The notes beneath the pieces were generated by a model. It saw only the letters and a program-made list of their open reading frames with translations. It was not told the origin of the DNA and did not search any database. Position numbers and translations under genes: made by a program. From Haloplanus sp. (GTDB taxonomy: Archaea; Halobacteriota; Halobacteria; Halobacteriales; Haloferacaceae): a DNA stretch of 64,000 nt. Below, one piece after another: positions 25,511 through 35,038 of the stretch (position 1 is the stretch's first letter; the number at the start of each line of letters is the position of its first letter). The stretch is from contig NZ_JAQCNJ010000039.1 of the NCBI RefSeq assembly GCF_028275055.1, forward strand, positions 1-64,000, read 5' to 3'.

Positions 25511-26695
25511 ATGAGTGAGGGAGCGACGGAACAGACGGACGACGACACGACAGGCACGGCCGACCAACCCGACGACGCCGACCCGGACACCGACACGGGC
25601 GACGAAGCGACAACGGACGACACCGACACGGCCGCAAGCGAGGGGGCCGGGACCGACGCCGACACCGACACCGACCCGGCAGCGGTCGGCGTGAAACTCG
25701 GGAGCACCCGGACGGTGGTCGCGATGCCCGGGACCGACGGCGTCGAGACGGTCCAAACGCTGACCTGTCTGACGACCTACGAGGACGTCCTGACCGGCGA
25801 GGAGCAGGTACTGTACGGACAGGAGGCCGCGACCGAGTACCCCGACAGCGTGCGATTTATGTTGCGATCGGGGTTGCCCGAGGACGACGAGAGCGCCGGC
25901 CTCGCGGAGACGTTTTTTTCCACGTTCGTCGAGTCGAACGCCGTCCCCGAGGAGAGCGTCGTCGTCTACGCCGTTCCGACCCTCGACGAGGCGCAGGGCC
26001 GTGAGAACCTCACCGCCGTTGTCGAGGGCGCACCCATCGGGGAGGCGGGCCTGCGTAGCTACCCCGAGTCGCTCTGTGCGTCGATTCCGGCCCTCGGCGA
26101 TGGACTCGACGCCGTCGAAAAGACCTTTCTCGGCGTCAACCTCGGGTCGACGAATCTCGAAGCCAGCGCGTACCGCCGTGGCTCACAGCTCCAACGGTAC
26201 GCCACCGGGAGCGTCACCGGCAACGAGGTCGACCGCACCATCGCCAACTACGTCGAGGAGGAGACACAGGGGCGGGTCAACATCGACCGGACGACCGCCC
26301 GCGAGTACAAGGAAGCCCACGCCGACTTCGTCGACTACGACCCCTTCAGCGATATCGTCCAGCAACCCGGCGGCGGCACCCACGAGTTCACCATCGAGAC
26401 GTCGGTGATGGACGCCGTCGACGAGTACGTTGACGACGCCGTCGACGAACTCGCGAACGCGTTTCTCCCCGAACTCGCCAACAACAACCTGAAGGTGTAC
26501 CGACGGGCCCTCGAATCGCCCATCGTGCTCACGGGCGGGATGACCGCCATCCCGGGGCTTGTCGACGAAATCGAGCAGCGCCTCTCCGACGAACTGAACC
26601 AGGACGTGACCTGCATCGCCGCGGACGACCCGGCGACCGCCGCCGCACGCGGCGCCCAGCGCATCGCGACGCGGCTAGCCGCCGACGGGGCGTAG
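25511..26695 (+). CDS. actin/Hsp70-superfamily ATPase, salactin/MreB-like
   Basis: A 394-residue protein with a 55-residue Asp/Thr-rich N-terminal tail followed by an actin fold. VGVKLGSTRTVVA is phosphate loop 1, FLGVNLGSTNLEA is phosphate loop 2, and PIVLTGGMTAIPGL is the adenosine loop. The length and acidic tail recall salactin, the filament-forming actin of Halobacterium, although orthology needs an alignment. A TTTATAC element at 25479-25485 precedes ATG 25511 by about 27 bases. It sits between a FlaD/E-type gene and a TadC pilus operon. Confidence 0.75.
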   Translation: MSEGATEQTDDDTTGTADQPDDADPDTDTGDEATTDDTDTAASEGAGTDADTDTDPAAVGVKLGSTRTVVAMPGTDGVETVQTLTCLTTYEDVLTGEEQVLYGQEAATEYPDSVRFMLRSGLPEDDESAGLAETFFSTFVESNAVPEESVVVYAVPTLDEAQGRENLTAVVEGAPIGEAGLRSYPESLCASIPALGDGLDAVEKTFLGVNLGSTNLEASAYRRGSQLQRYATGSVTGNEVDRTIANYVEEETQGRVNIDRTTAREYKEAHADFVDYDPFSDIVQQPGGGTHEFTIETSVMDAVDEYVDDAVDELANAFLPELANNNLKVYRRALESPIVLTGGMTAIPGLVDEIEQRLSDELNQDVTCIAADDPATAAARGAQRIATRLAADGA

Positions 26696-26821
26696 CTCTC
26701 TGCGGCCGCACGGACCGGGTGCGCCGTCGCGACGGCAGAACGCGTGACCCACATGGATTCATGACTTCAATTCTGAGAATCGCGTCGAACGTTTAAGTAC
26801 GATCGGGCGGCAGGTCGCAGT

Positions 26822-28756
26822 ATGTCGGACGACGTGGGGACGACGTCGACGACCGACCGGGTCTCGTCTCCGGAGTCGGTGCGGCCCACCGGGTACGCCA
26901 CCACGCTCGACCGGGTTCTGTACGCCCTCTTCGCCCGCCACGCCGACGACCGACGCCACGTTCGCGATCGAAAACGGTACCACGGTACCGACCTCCGTCT
27001 CAGCTTCGACGTGTATCTCGCCCGCGTCTACGGCCTCTCGTGGGCCGTCGCGCTGGCCACGACTGCCCCCGCGGTCGGCGTTGCGGTGTTGCTCGCGGAC
27101 GCGCTTTCCGGGCCGGCCGCGGGGATGGCTGTCGCCCTCCCGTTCGCCCGGTTCGGTCTCCCAACCCCGTCCCCGACCCTCGTCATGGTGGTGGCGGCGC
27201 TGGTTGGGGGTGGGACGGTCAAAACCGCGGTCGTCCGTCTTGGCGGTCAGTACCTGCGGTGGATGGCGAACGCACGACGAGCCGACATCGAGCGGACTCT
27301 CCCCGGCGCGGCCCGGTATCTTCACGTTCTCTCCTCGGGCGGTGACGGTCACCGCGCGATGCTCCGGAAGGTCGCCGACACCGACCCCTACGGGGAGACC
27401 GCGGTGTCGATCCGGGCGGTGTTGAACACCGCCTCGCTGACGGGAAGTCTCCACGAGGGGCTGCGGCGCGTCGCCCGCGATACCCCTTCCCGGGATCTAC
27501 TCGCGCCGTTTCTCCTGAAGTTCAGCGAACACGCCCAGCAGGGCGAGTCGGAGCTCGCAAACTACCTCCGGATGGAGAGTCGAATGCTCGCCCACCGGCA
27601 GGACCGCGCCCGACAACGCGCGACCGGACTGCTCGAACTCCTCTCGGAGGTGTTCATGGTTCTGCTGGTGTTGCCGACGCTGCTGGTGATCGTACTGACC
27701 GTTCTCGCGATCATCTCGCCTAGCCTCTCGACGCCGGTCGTGACGCCGCTCGGGACGACCACACCCCGGGCGATGATCGTTTACACCAGCGCCTGCTTCG
27801 TTCTCGGCCTCGGCCTCGGCGCGAGCATCGTCGTCGCCGGCCTCCGCCCGCCCGGACAGACCGTCCACTACGACCGCCCGCGCGGTGCCGCCGCGACGCT
27901 CCTGACCGCCACCCGAAACCCGGCAAGCGCCGCCGTCGTCGCCGCCGTCCCCGCAGCTGTAGCCGTCGCGGCGCTCCATGCCGCCGGGGTTGGTCCCGTC
28001 GACGTGTGGCTCCTGGGCTACGCCGCCTACGCGCTCCCCGTCGGCGTCGTCGGTGTCCGGCGCGCCCGCCTCGACGACGCGAAGGACCGCGAGATCAAGG
28101 ATTTTGTCCACGCCGTCTCCGGTCACGTCAACCTCGGCCGCCCGTTCCCGCGGGCGGTCGAACTCGTCGCCAACGACGTGGACTTTGGCCCACTCGATCC
28201 CGACGTGGCCGACCTTGCCCTGAATCTGGGGTTCACAACCCCCGAAACGGGCGCCGACGAGAACGCCCGTGCCGCGGCGCTCGACCGGTTCGTCGAGGGT
28301 GTCGGCACACCACTCGCCGAGCAGACGGTCGGGCTGGTGACCGGCGCTCTCGACGCCGGGAGCGACGCCGGCACGGTCTTCGATACGCTCCAGACGGAGA
28401 TCGGACGCCTCTACCACGAGAAACGGGAGCTTCGGGCCAACCTGCTCGCGTACGTCGCTGTCGGGTGGACGACCGCACTGCTCGTCATTGGCATCGCTGT
28501 CGCCGTCGGCCTCCACGTCTTCGACGGCTTCGAACAACTCGCGACCGTCCGCGGCGCGGCCGGCCACGTGATCGAGGGATCGGCGATCGATATCGATCGC
28601 GAGCGCTACCGACTCTACGCCGTCACCCAAGCGACGATGCTGGCGTCAGGGTGGTTCGCCGGGACCGCCAGCAGAGGCCGGTACGAGGCGTTGTTACACT
28701 CCGGCGCGCTCGTCGCCGTCTGTCACGTCGTCTTCGCAGGGGTGGGGATGATATGA
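26822..28756 (+). CDS. TadC/PilC-type pilus assembly membrane protein
   Basis: A 644-residue platform protein for type IV pilus-like machines. It has two T2SSF-type domains (about residues 150-270 and 420-560), each framed by membrane helices, with LPGAARYLHVLSSGG and IKDFVHAVSGHVNLG as matching segments. It would sit at the membrane and connect the ATPase to the pilin. A TTTAAGTAC element at 26791-26799 gives a leaderless start. Its ATPase partner, usually the gene before it, is missing here; the only ATPase in the window is the broken one at the very start. Confidence 0.82.
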   Translation: MSDDVGTTSTTDRVSSPESVRPTGYATTLDRVLYALFARHADDRRHVRDRKRYHGTDLRLSFDVYLARVYGLSWAVALATTAPAVGVAVLLADALSGPAAGMAVALPFARFGLPTPSPTLVMVVAALVGGGTVKTAVVRLGGQYLRWMANARRADIERTLPGAARYLHVLSSGGDGHRAMLRKVADTDPYGETAVSIRAVLNTASLTGSLHEGLRRVARDTPSRDLLAPFLLKFSEHAQQGESELANYLRMESRMLAHRQDRARQRATGLLELLSEVFMVLLVLPTLLVIVLTVLAIISPSLSTPVVTPLGTTTPRAMIVYTSACFVLGLGLGASIVVAGLRPPGQTVHYDRPRGAAATLLTATRNPASAAVVAAVPAAVAVAALHAAGVGPVDVWLLGYAAYALPVGVVGVRRARLDDAKDREIKDFVHAVSGHVNLGRPFPRAVELVANDVDFGPLDPDVADLALNLGFTTPETGADENARAAALDRFVEGVGTPLAEQTVGLVTGALDAGSDAGTVFDTLQTEIGRLYHEKRELRANLLAYVAVGWTTALLVIGIAVAVGLHVFDGFEQLATVRGAAGHVIEGSAIDIDRERYRLYAVTQATMLASGWFAGTASRGRYEALLHSGALVAVCHVVFAGVGMI

Positions 28757-29454
28757 CCGACCGCGGTCAGTCGGCGATCATCGGCGTCGCCGTGTTGCTT
28801 GCGGTGACCGTCGTGAGCATCACTGCGCTGACTGTCGCTGTCGGCTCCGTCGTTGAGGAGAGCGCGACCGCCGCCGAAACTCGGGGCGTCGCCTCGGCGA
28901 TGGACGACGCTCTCGACACCGAGCGAAGCGGACCTCACGAGCGGCGCGTACCCGTGGCAGAGGGACGACTCCGAACCGTCGAGCGCACGGTGCGACTTCT
29001 TGACGGCACGGAACCGGTTGTCGAACGATCGGTCGGTGGCCTCGTGTACGCCGCCGGCGACCGCCGGGTTCGCTACGTTGCCGGGGCAGTCGTCCGCGAC
29101 ACCGGCAGCGGCACCCGCCTCCATGCACAGCCGGCCGTTTCAACCCGTGAACGGACGCTGTTCGTCGGTCTGCCGGTTCTCGGGACCGACGCCGTCGCCG
29201 TCGACGGCGACGCGACGGCCGTTCTTCGGACGAACGTGACCCACGAGCGCCGGCACGTCTCCGGTGGCGGCTTCGGTCTCGCGGTCGAGACGCGAACGCC
29301 CGGCGTCTGGGAGCGGCGGTTCGACGCCGTTGGCGCGACGACGACCCGCCACTCGTTCGACGACGACGGCGTCCCGAGCGTCGTCGCTCGGTTCCCGAAT
29401 ACCGAGGACGTGTACGTGTTCGTTCACCACCTGAACGTGGAGGTGGGCGGATGA
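28753..29454 (+). CDS. pilin-like protein, DUF7289 type
   Basis: A 233-residue protein with an N-terminal GQSAIIGVAVLLAVTVVS segment like a class III (pilin) signal, followed by a beta-rich extracellular domain. It overlaps the TadC stop by four bases (ATGA). The DUF7289 family is typical for the first gene behind TadC in haloarchaea. It may be a minor pilin or pseudopilin. The charged cleavage motif is short, so processing is not proven. Confidence 0.65.
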   Translation: MTDRGQSAIIGVAVLLAVTVVSITALTVAVGSVVEESATAAETRGVASAMDDALDTERSGPHERRVPVAEGRLRTVERTVRLLDGTEPVVERSVGGLVYAAGDRRVRYVAGAVVRDTGSGTRLHAQPAVSTRERTLFVGLPVLGTDAVAVDGDATAVLRTNVTHERRHVSGGGFGLAVETRTPGVWERRFDAVGATTTRHSFDDDGVPSVVARFPNTEDVYVFVHHLNVEVGG

Positions 29455-29915
29455 CCCGCGATCCCGATTTCGATCCCGACCGTGATCGGGCGGTGACACC
29501 CGTCGTCGGTAAGGGACTGGAAGCCGCGATCGTTCTCCTCTACGTCGCCTCGCTTGTCGCCGCCCTGCACGGCGGCGTTCTCCCCGACTACCGGACCGCG
29601 ACCGCCACGGAGGTCGGCGACCGAACCCTCGCGTCGGCCGCCGACCGGGTTGAGACGTCGGTCCCGCCGCCGGCAACCGCCGTCGATGTGACCCGGGCGG
29701 TTTCCCTCCCGGAGACCATCGGGCGGTCGACATACCGGATCCACGCGGTCGACAGGGCGCTTGTTCTCGACCATCCCGACCCGGGCCTCGGCGGCCGGAT
29801 CCGTTTGTCGCTCCCCGACCGGGTCGTCACGGTCGAGGGATCGTGGGAGAGCGACGACCCCGCCCGCGTCAGCGTTCAGGGCGAGGCCGATCGTATCCGG
29901 GTGATCCTCTCGTGA
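29451..29915 (+). CDS. pseudopilin-like protein, DUF7266 type
   Basis: A 154-residue protein whose N-terminus RDRAVTPVVGKGLEAAIVLLY has the pilin-like hydrophobic stretch, followed by a small beta domain. It overlaps both neighbours by four bases. DUF7266 is the usual second pseudopilin of haloarchaeal TadC operons. Its role is inferred from position. Confidence 0.6.
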   Translation: MTRDPDFDPDRDRAVTPVVGKGLEAAIVLLYVASLVAALHGGVLPDYRTATATEVGDRTLASAADRVETSVPPPATAVDVTRAVSLPETIGRSTYRIHAVDRALVLDHPDPGLGGRIRLSLPDRVVTVEGSWESDDPARVSVQGEADRIRVILS

Positions 29916-30583
29916 GGGGACAAACCAACCTGCTCGCCCTCGCCGTCGCGCTCGTTCTTCTGACCGGCGCGACGGTTCTCGGCGTGGCGTTCGCCGACGC
30001 GGCGCTTGCCGAGGCCGACCGTGATCCGGTCGAGCGCCACGCCGCCCGTGCGACCGCCGACCGACTGGTTGCCGCCGCCGCCCCGACGACCGTCCGAGCG
30101 AACGCCCTCGACGCCGCGGCGGTCGACGACCTGAACGCGACGCGTCTCGACGGTCTCTCGCCCCCGGCCGCCGGCGCCGATGTCCGGGTCGCTCTCGACG
30201 GCGATCCGGTCGTCGTCCGTGGCGCGCCCGGCGGCGGGACGACCGTCCGGCGGAGCGTCGTGGTCGTCTCCCGAGCCGGCGAAACCCGGCGCGCAGACGA
30301 CGTGGAAAACGGATCGGCGATCCGTGTCCCTCGAGGTGTCGACCGGGCGACCGTCGACCTCGACCCCGGGCCGAACACCACGGTCCGAACCGTCCGGGCG
30401 AACGGGCGCGTCGTTCTCCACGACGAGAACGGGCTCACCCCGGCCGCGACGGTTCGGCTCTCCCGATACGAGCGGACCGTCCTCCGGGTCGACGCCGGCG
30501 CGAACGCCACCGGACGCATCACCGTGACGTACCGGCCCGTGACCGCCGAGCCACGGACCCTGACGGTGACCGTCGATGCGTAG
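29912..30583 (+). CDS. pseudopilin-like protein, DUF7263 type
   Basis: A 223-residue protein beginning VRGQTNLLALAVALVLLTGAT with GTG at 29912, overlapping the previous stop by four bases (GTGA). The RGQ motif and long hydrophobic stretch recall a class III signal, and the rest is a predicted extracellular beta domain with many Val/Arg/Thr strands. Family name is tentative. Confidence 0.6.
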   Translation: MRGQTNLLALAVALVLLTGATVLGVAFADAALAEADRDPVERHAARATADRLVAAAAPTTVRANALDAAAVDDLNATRLDGLSPPAAGADVRVALDGDPVVVRGAPGGGTTVRRSVVVVSRAGETRRADDVENGSAIRVPRGVDRATVDLDPGPNTTVRTVRANGRVVLHDENGLTPAATVRLSRYERTVLRVDAGANATGRITVTYRPVTAEPRTLTVTVDA

Positions 30584-30980
30584 GGGACAGCTCTCCTTGT
30601 CGGTCGTTGAGGCGGCCATCGGGGTCTTTCTCGTGGTCGGCGTAGCCGCGGGATTCACCGCCGGCGTGACACCGACGCCCTCGCCCGAGCCGCGACTGGA
30701 CGTTCTCGCACACGACACCGTGACAGTTCTCGGCTCGGAGCCGACGGCCGACGGCGACGCCGCCCGGCTGGTGGCGCTTGCACGAACGCCGGCGTCGTTC
30801 GACGAGGCCCGCGAACCGACCCGTGACCGGATCGAGCGCCTGCTTCCGGCGGATGTCGCCTTCCGAGTCATCACGCCACACGGCGCGTTCGGATACCCCC
30901 GGCCGCCCGAACGGGCTGTCGGATCGGCGACGGCCCTGACACGACACGGCCCGGTCACGGTCAGGGTGTGGTACGGATGA
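30576..30980 (+). CDS. pseudopilin-like protein, DUF7262 type
   Basis: A 134-residue protein starting MRRGQLSLSVVEAAIGVFLVVG, a clear type IV pilin-like N-terminus with a Glu five residues into the hydrophobic stretch (VVEAAIG). It overlaps the previous gene by eight bases. The glutamate in this position is what the assembly ATPase and inner-membrane partners recognise in pilins. Small size fits a minor pilin. Confidence 0.62.
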   Translation: MRRGQLSLSVVEAAIGVFLVVGVAAGFTAGVTPTPSPEPRLDVLAHDTVTVLGSEPTADGDAARLVALARTPASFDEAREPTRDRIERLLPADVAFRVITPHGAFGYPRPPERAVGSATALTRHGPVTVRVWYG

Positions 30981-31570
30981 CACCCCGGCGGGGGCAACTC
31001 GTTCTCCTCGCGGCCGCCGTCGTCGTCACCGCGCTGGTGCCGATGTTGCTGGCGTACGCCCAACTCGGCTACACCGCCGACACGACGACCACGCTCGATG
31101 CACGGACGACCCTCGCCGACGCCGAACGATCCCTCGAACGCTCTGTCGGTGACGCGACGACGGCGCTCTCGGACCGAGCCGAGGCCGGTAGACACGCCTT
31201 TCTCGCCGATCTGGTCGTCGCCCGTCTCGCCCCGACACGAGAACGGATCGAGTCGTCGGGTACGGACCGCGGCCACGCCGTCGCCGTCACCCGCAACACC
31301 ACCGCGGCGACCGACTGGGCCGAGCGGGCGTGTCCCGGCGGCGAGGCCCGCGACTTCGGCGACTGTGTCGTCACCGATGGAGTCGTCACACAGACGCGGG
31401 CCAACACGACCGTTCTCGTCGCCGTCGCCGTCGACGTACGCGTCACCGCCCCAGACGGTACCGCCGAGGCGACGTTCGTGATCCGGGGTGTCCGGGGGAC
31501 GGTTGGCCGAGCGCGGTCGGTCGCCCGGGCGACGACCGCCGACGCGGGTCGTTCTCCGACCGGCTTATGA
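30977..31570 (+). CDS. pseudopilin-like protein, DUF7261 type
   Basis: A 197-residue protein from ATG 30977 (MTPRRGQLVLLAAAVVVT), overlapping the previous stop by four bases. The RRGQ motif and hydrophobic stretch resemble a pilin leader, and the remainder contains four Cys residues only at RACPGGEARDFGDCV, which may form a disulfide. It is the last pseudopilin gene of the TadC operon. Confidence 0.6.
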   Translation: MTPRRGQLVLLAAAVVVTALVPMLLAYAQLGYTADTTTTLDARTTLADAERSLERSVGDATTALSDRAEAGRHAFLADLVVARLAPTRERIESSGTDRGHAVAVTRNTTAATDWAERACPGGEARDFGDCVVTDGVVTQTRANTTVLVAVAVDVRVTAPDGTAEATFVIRGVRGTVGRARSVARATTADAGRSPTGL

Positions 31571-31593
31571 GTCTCGCCCCCTCACCCGACGGT

Positions 31594-31785
31594 ATGAAGT
31601 TCAGCCTGCCAGTCGCCCTCGGTGTACTGCTCGTGATCGTCGGCGTCGGTGTCGGCGGCCTCGCCGCAAGCGGCGTGATGGCCGTCGGAACGGTTATGAT
31701 GATGGTCGCGCCGTCGATGCTCGTCTTCGGGCTGGTCGCTTTCGGTATCGGCGTCAAACACGGCGAGTTCCGGGCGGAGGGTTGA
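31594..31785 (+). CDS. small two-span membrane protein, possibly DUF7333
   Basis: A 63-residue protein MKFSLPVALGVLLVIVGVG with two membrane spans and a charged tail, KHGEFRAEG. An alternative start at 31567 (MSLAPSPDG) overlaps the pilin-like gene stop. The C-terminal VKHGEFR signature recalls the DUF7333 family. Function unknown. Confidence 0.55.
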   Translation: MKFSLPVALGVLLVIVGVGVGGLAASGVMAVGTVMMMVAPSMLVFGLVAFGIGVKHGEFRAEG

Positions 31786-31839
31786 ACGACTGCGACCGAA
31801 AGCCCGGCATATTTCACGCCGCGTCCCTGCAACTGAGGT

Positions 31840-33744
31840 ATGGCTGACGACCACGGCGGGTTCGAGGGCGTCCGCGAGAACGTCGACGGCCACCCGATGG
31901 TGAACCTGCTGGCCTACGCGGCCACCTACCTGCCCCGTCTCGTTGTCGGTATCCTCTCGGCGTTCGTGACGCGGTTTGCCCGTCTGGTCCCGCCGATCAT
32001 CGTCGCCGCCGCCATCGACCGGGTCGTTCTCTCCAGTGGCGACCCCGGTCTGTTGGCGACGGTCGGCCTTCTCCCGTCGGGTCAGATCACCTCGGAGGCC
32101 GCGAAAATCGACTTTCTCCGGCGACTCGTCGCCATCGCCGCCATCGCCTATCTCCTCCGATCGGCCACCCGGTTTATCTCGCGGTACCTTCTCCAGTCGA
32201 CCGCCCAGAAGATCCAGCGTGACCTCCGGAACGACACCTACGACCATCTCCAGCATCTCTCGCTCGATTTTTTCACCGACCACCAGACCGGTGGCATGAT
32301 GTCCATTCTCAACAGCGACATCAACCGATTGGAATCCTTTCTGAACACGGAGTTCCGCCAGCTGATCCGCGTGGTCGCCACCGTCGGCGGCATCGCGGCC
32401 GTGTTGTACTGGCACTCGCCGACCTTGGCGCTGATCGCACTCGCGCCCGTCCCGATCATCGGCGTCGCGAGCGGGTACTTTCTGACGTGGATCGAACCCC
32501 GGTATCGGTCGATCCGGCAGACCGTCTCGCGGCTCAACACCCGACTGGACAACAATCTCAGCGGCGCGCCGGTTATCAAGGCATTCGACCGCTACGACTT
32601 CGAGCGCCGGCGTGTCACCGACCAGAGCCAGCGCTACCACGACGAGAAGGTGGCCGCGTTGCGGATCAGGCGGGCCTTTTTCGCCGGTCTCCGCCTGCTC
32701 ACCGGTGTCGTTTTCGTCGGCATCCTCTACGTTGCGGGGATGGACTTCATCACGAGCGCCGACGGCGAGACCGCCCTCCAGACCGGGACGTTTGCGCTCT
32801 TTTTCCTGTATCTCCGTCGGCTCTACTCCCCGATGCGCCGCGTCGGCAAGTCAGCGAACAAGTACCAACTCGCAAAGTCAAGCGCCGAACGCGTCTTCGG
32901 TCTGCTGGGTCGTGAGCCGACGATCACCGACCCTACTGACCCCTACGACCCCGAGACCGTAGAGGGGACGGTCACCTTCGACGAGACGACCTTCGCGTAC
33001 GGCGACGAACCGCCCGTGGTTCGGAGCGTCGACCTCGATGTGCCCGCCGGCGCGACGGTCGGCCTCGCCGGCCGGACCGGCGCGGGCAAGTCCACACTAC
33101 TGAAGCTTCTCCCGAGATTCTACGACGTCGACGCCGGTGCGGTGCGGGTCGACGGCGTCGACGTCCGGGAGTACCGCCTGCGCGCGCTCCGGGACGCCGT
33201 CGCGGTCGTGGAACAACAGCCGTATCTCTTCTCGGGGACCGTCGCCGAAAACGTCGCCTACGGTGACCGCGAGGTGTTGGACGGCGAGGAGGCTGGTGAC
33301 CCCGACGCACGCGAACGGGTTCGTGGGGCCACGGCGGCGGCCGAAGCCCACGAGTTCGTGACCGACCTCCCCGACGGCTACGACACGCGGATCGGGGAAC
33401 GCGGTATCAAACTCTCGGGCGGCCAGCGCCAACGCATCGCCATCGCCCGTGCCCTCCTGAACGACCCCGAGATCATCATCTTCGACGAGGCGACAAGCGA
33501 CGTCGACACGGAAACCGAGGAACGCATTCAGGAAAGCATCGAACGTCTCGTCGAGGATCGCACCGCGTTCGTTATCGCCCACCGCCTCTCGACGATCAAG
33601 GACGCAGACCGGATCGTCGTGATGGACGACGGCGAGGTCGTCGAGCAGGGAACCCACGACGAGTTGCTGCGCGTGGATGGCGACTACGCCAACCTCTGGC
33701 ACGCTCAGGCCGACGAGCGCCCGGTCAGTGCACTCGACGACTGA
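31840..33744 (+). CDS. ABC exporter, fused membrane and ATPase domains (MsbA/McjD type)
   Basis: A 634-residue half transporter. Residues 1-350 hold six membrane helices with QKIQRDLRNDTYDHLQHLSLDFF at the start of the coupling region, and residues 370-610 form the ATPase with GRTGAGKST (Walker A), LSGGQRQRIAIARALL (signature) and IIIFDEATSDVD (Walker B). It would act as a homodimer to export lipids or peptides. A CATATTT element about 30 bases upstream sets the start at 31840. Confidence 0.9.
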   Translation: MADDHGGFEGVRENVDGHPMVNLLAYAATYLPRLVVGILSAFVTRFARLVPPIIVAAAIDRVVLSSGDPGLLATVGLLPSGQITSEAAKIDFLRRLVAIAAIAYLLRSATRFISRYLLQSTAQKIQRDLRNDTYDHLQHLSLDFFTDHQTGGMMSILNSDINRLESFLNTEFRQLIRVVATVGGIAAVLYWHSPTLALIALAPVPIIGVASGYFLTWIEPRYRSIRQTVSRLNTRLDNNLSGAPVIKAFDRYDFERRRVTDQSQRYHDEKVAALRIRRAFFAGLRLLTGVVFVGILYVAGMDFITSADGETALQTGTFALFFLYLRRLYSPMRRVGKSANKYQLAKSSAERVFGLLGREPTITDPTDPYDPETVEGTVTFDETTFAYGDEPPVVRSVDLDVPAGATVGLAGRTGAGKSTLLKLLPRFYDVDAGAVRVDGVDVREYRLRALRDAVAVVEQQPYLFSGTVAENVAYGDREVLDGEEAGDPDARERVRGATAAAEAHEFVTDLPDGYDTRIGERGIKLSGGQRQRIAIARALLNDPEIIIFDEATSDVDTETEERIQESIERLVEDRTAFVIAHRLSTIKDADRIVVMDDGEVVEQGTHDELLRVDGDYANLWHAQADERPVSALDD

Positions 33745-33859
33745 TCGACGCTCTCGGCGTGACGACGGATTCACCACTTTGTAGACCCCGTCTCGCCACG
33801 ACAGCGTCGGTTTTGAACTATCGAATCATCTTTTCGGTCACGGCCCGTAGCCGATACAT

Positions 33860-34750
33860 ATGCGTCTCGCATCCGCGTCCCCGGTCCTGATCGAGGCCGG
33901 TGATTCGCCCGGGGACGCGCCACATCTCGCGGGCCGGTTCGACGCCCGCCGTCTGCTCGTCCCGTTGCTGTCAGCCGGCGTGCCCGCGACGAGCGATCAG
34001 GTCCGCGTCGCGGCGTCGCTGGCCCGCGCGTCGGGCGCGACCCTCTATGCCGTTGATCCGACGACGGCCGTCGACCGATCGACGACGGTCCACGGGGCCG
34101 ACCTCGCGACCGACGGCGAACGCGACCTACTCGACTGGGCGGTCGGAAACGACACCCCATCGGCGTCGCACACCGAAATGGGGCTTCTGTACACACACCG
34201 CCTCGCGAACGGGCTGTTGCGATCGGTCGACCGACACGACATCGATACCATCGTCCTGCCCGGCACGGTCGGGTCGGGGCTGCTCAACCGGGGACTCGCC
34301 GAGCGACTGGCGCTCCACGCCGACTGCGACGTCATCACCGTGAGCGGGGAGTGTGGCTACGAGCGGGTTCCCTCGATTCTTCTCGCCGTCGCGGGAGGAC
34401 CCCACTCCGGCCTGGCGACGGACGTGGCAGGGCGTATCGCCGCCGACTGTGACGCGTGGGTCGACGTGTTCCACGTTGTCGACGAGGACGCGCCGCCCGA
34501 CCGGCGTCGTCGGGCGGAAACACAGGTCGCGGCGGCCGCTCGGCGGATCGGGCGACCGGATTCGACTTCGACGCGGGTCGCCGAGGCCAAAATCGCCGCC
34601 GAGGCCATCATCACCCAGTCGGGGTACTACGGACTCACGGTCGTCGGCGCGCCGACCACGGGGCGTCTCCGACGGTTTCTCGCCGGGTCGACCAACCGGA
34701 CCGTCCGGGATAACGCACGGAGCGTCGTGCTCTCGGTGCGGGCGGACTGA
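33860..34750 (+). CDS. tandem UspA-domain protein
   Basis: A 296-residue protein with two universal stress protein folds. The first half begins RRLLVPLLSAGVPATS and the second VPSILLAVAGGPHSGLATDV; the C-terminal phrase GYYGLTVVGAPTTGRLRRFLAGSTNRTV carries the ATP-binding G-x2-G-x9-G(S/T) motif of the ATP-binding subfamily. Expression is likely stress-linked by analogy. The gene stands alone. Confidence 0.8.
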   Translation: MRLASASPVLIEAGDSPGDAPHLAGRFDARRLLVPLLSAGVPATSDQVRVAASLARASGATLYAVDPTTAVDRSTTVHGADLATDGERDLLDWAVGNDTPSASHTEMGLLYTHRLANGLLRSVDRHDIDTIVLPGTVGSGLLNRGLAERLALHADCDVITVSGECGYERVPSILLAVAGGPHSGLATDVAGRIAADCDAWVDVFHVVDEDAPPDRRRRAETQVAAAARRIGRPDSTSTRVAEAKIAAEAIITQSGYYGLTVVGAPTTGRLRRFLAGSTNRTVRDNARSVVLSVRAD

Positions 34751-35038
34751 CCGTCGCGCCCGCCCTCGCCACGCTTGATGGCAGCCTCCGGTCCCCCACC
34801 GGACGGAGCGTCCGAGGAGCCGTCACGACCGGGACCGTCGCTCTCGGTGTCGCCGTGGATGTCCGGCGTGTGGTCGCCGGCGGGACGGTGAGGTGGCCCG
34901 CGTCGCCGTATGCGACACCACGACACGGTGGCTCGTCACGCCGACGCCTCGCCCGGCGACGTATCACCCGGGAGTCACGCGGGGACCGACCGCGGGCGGC
35001 GGAACCGTTTTGTCGACGGCTTTCTTTTGACCGGTGAC

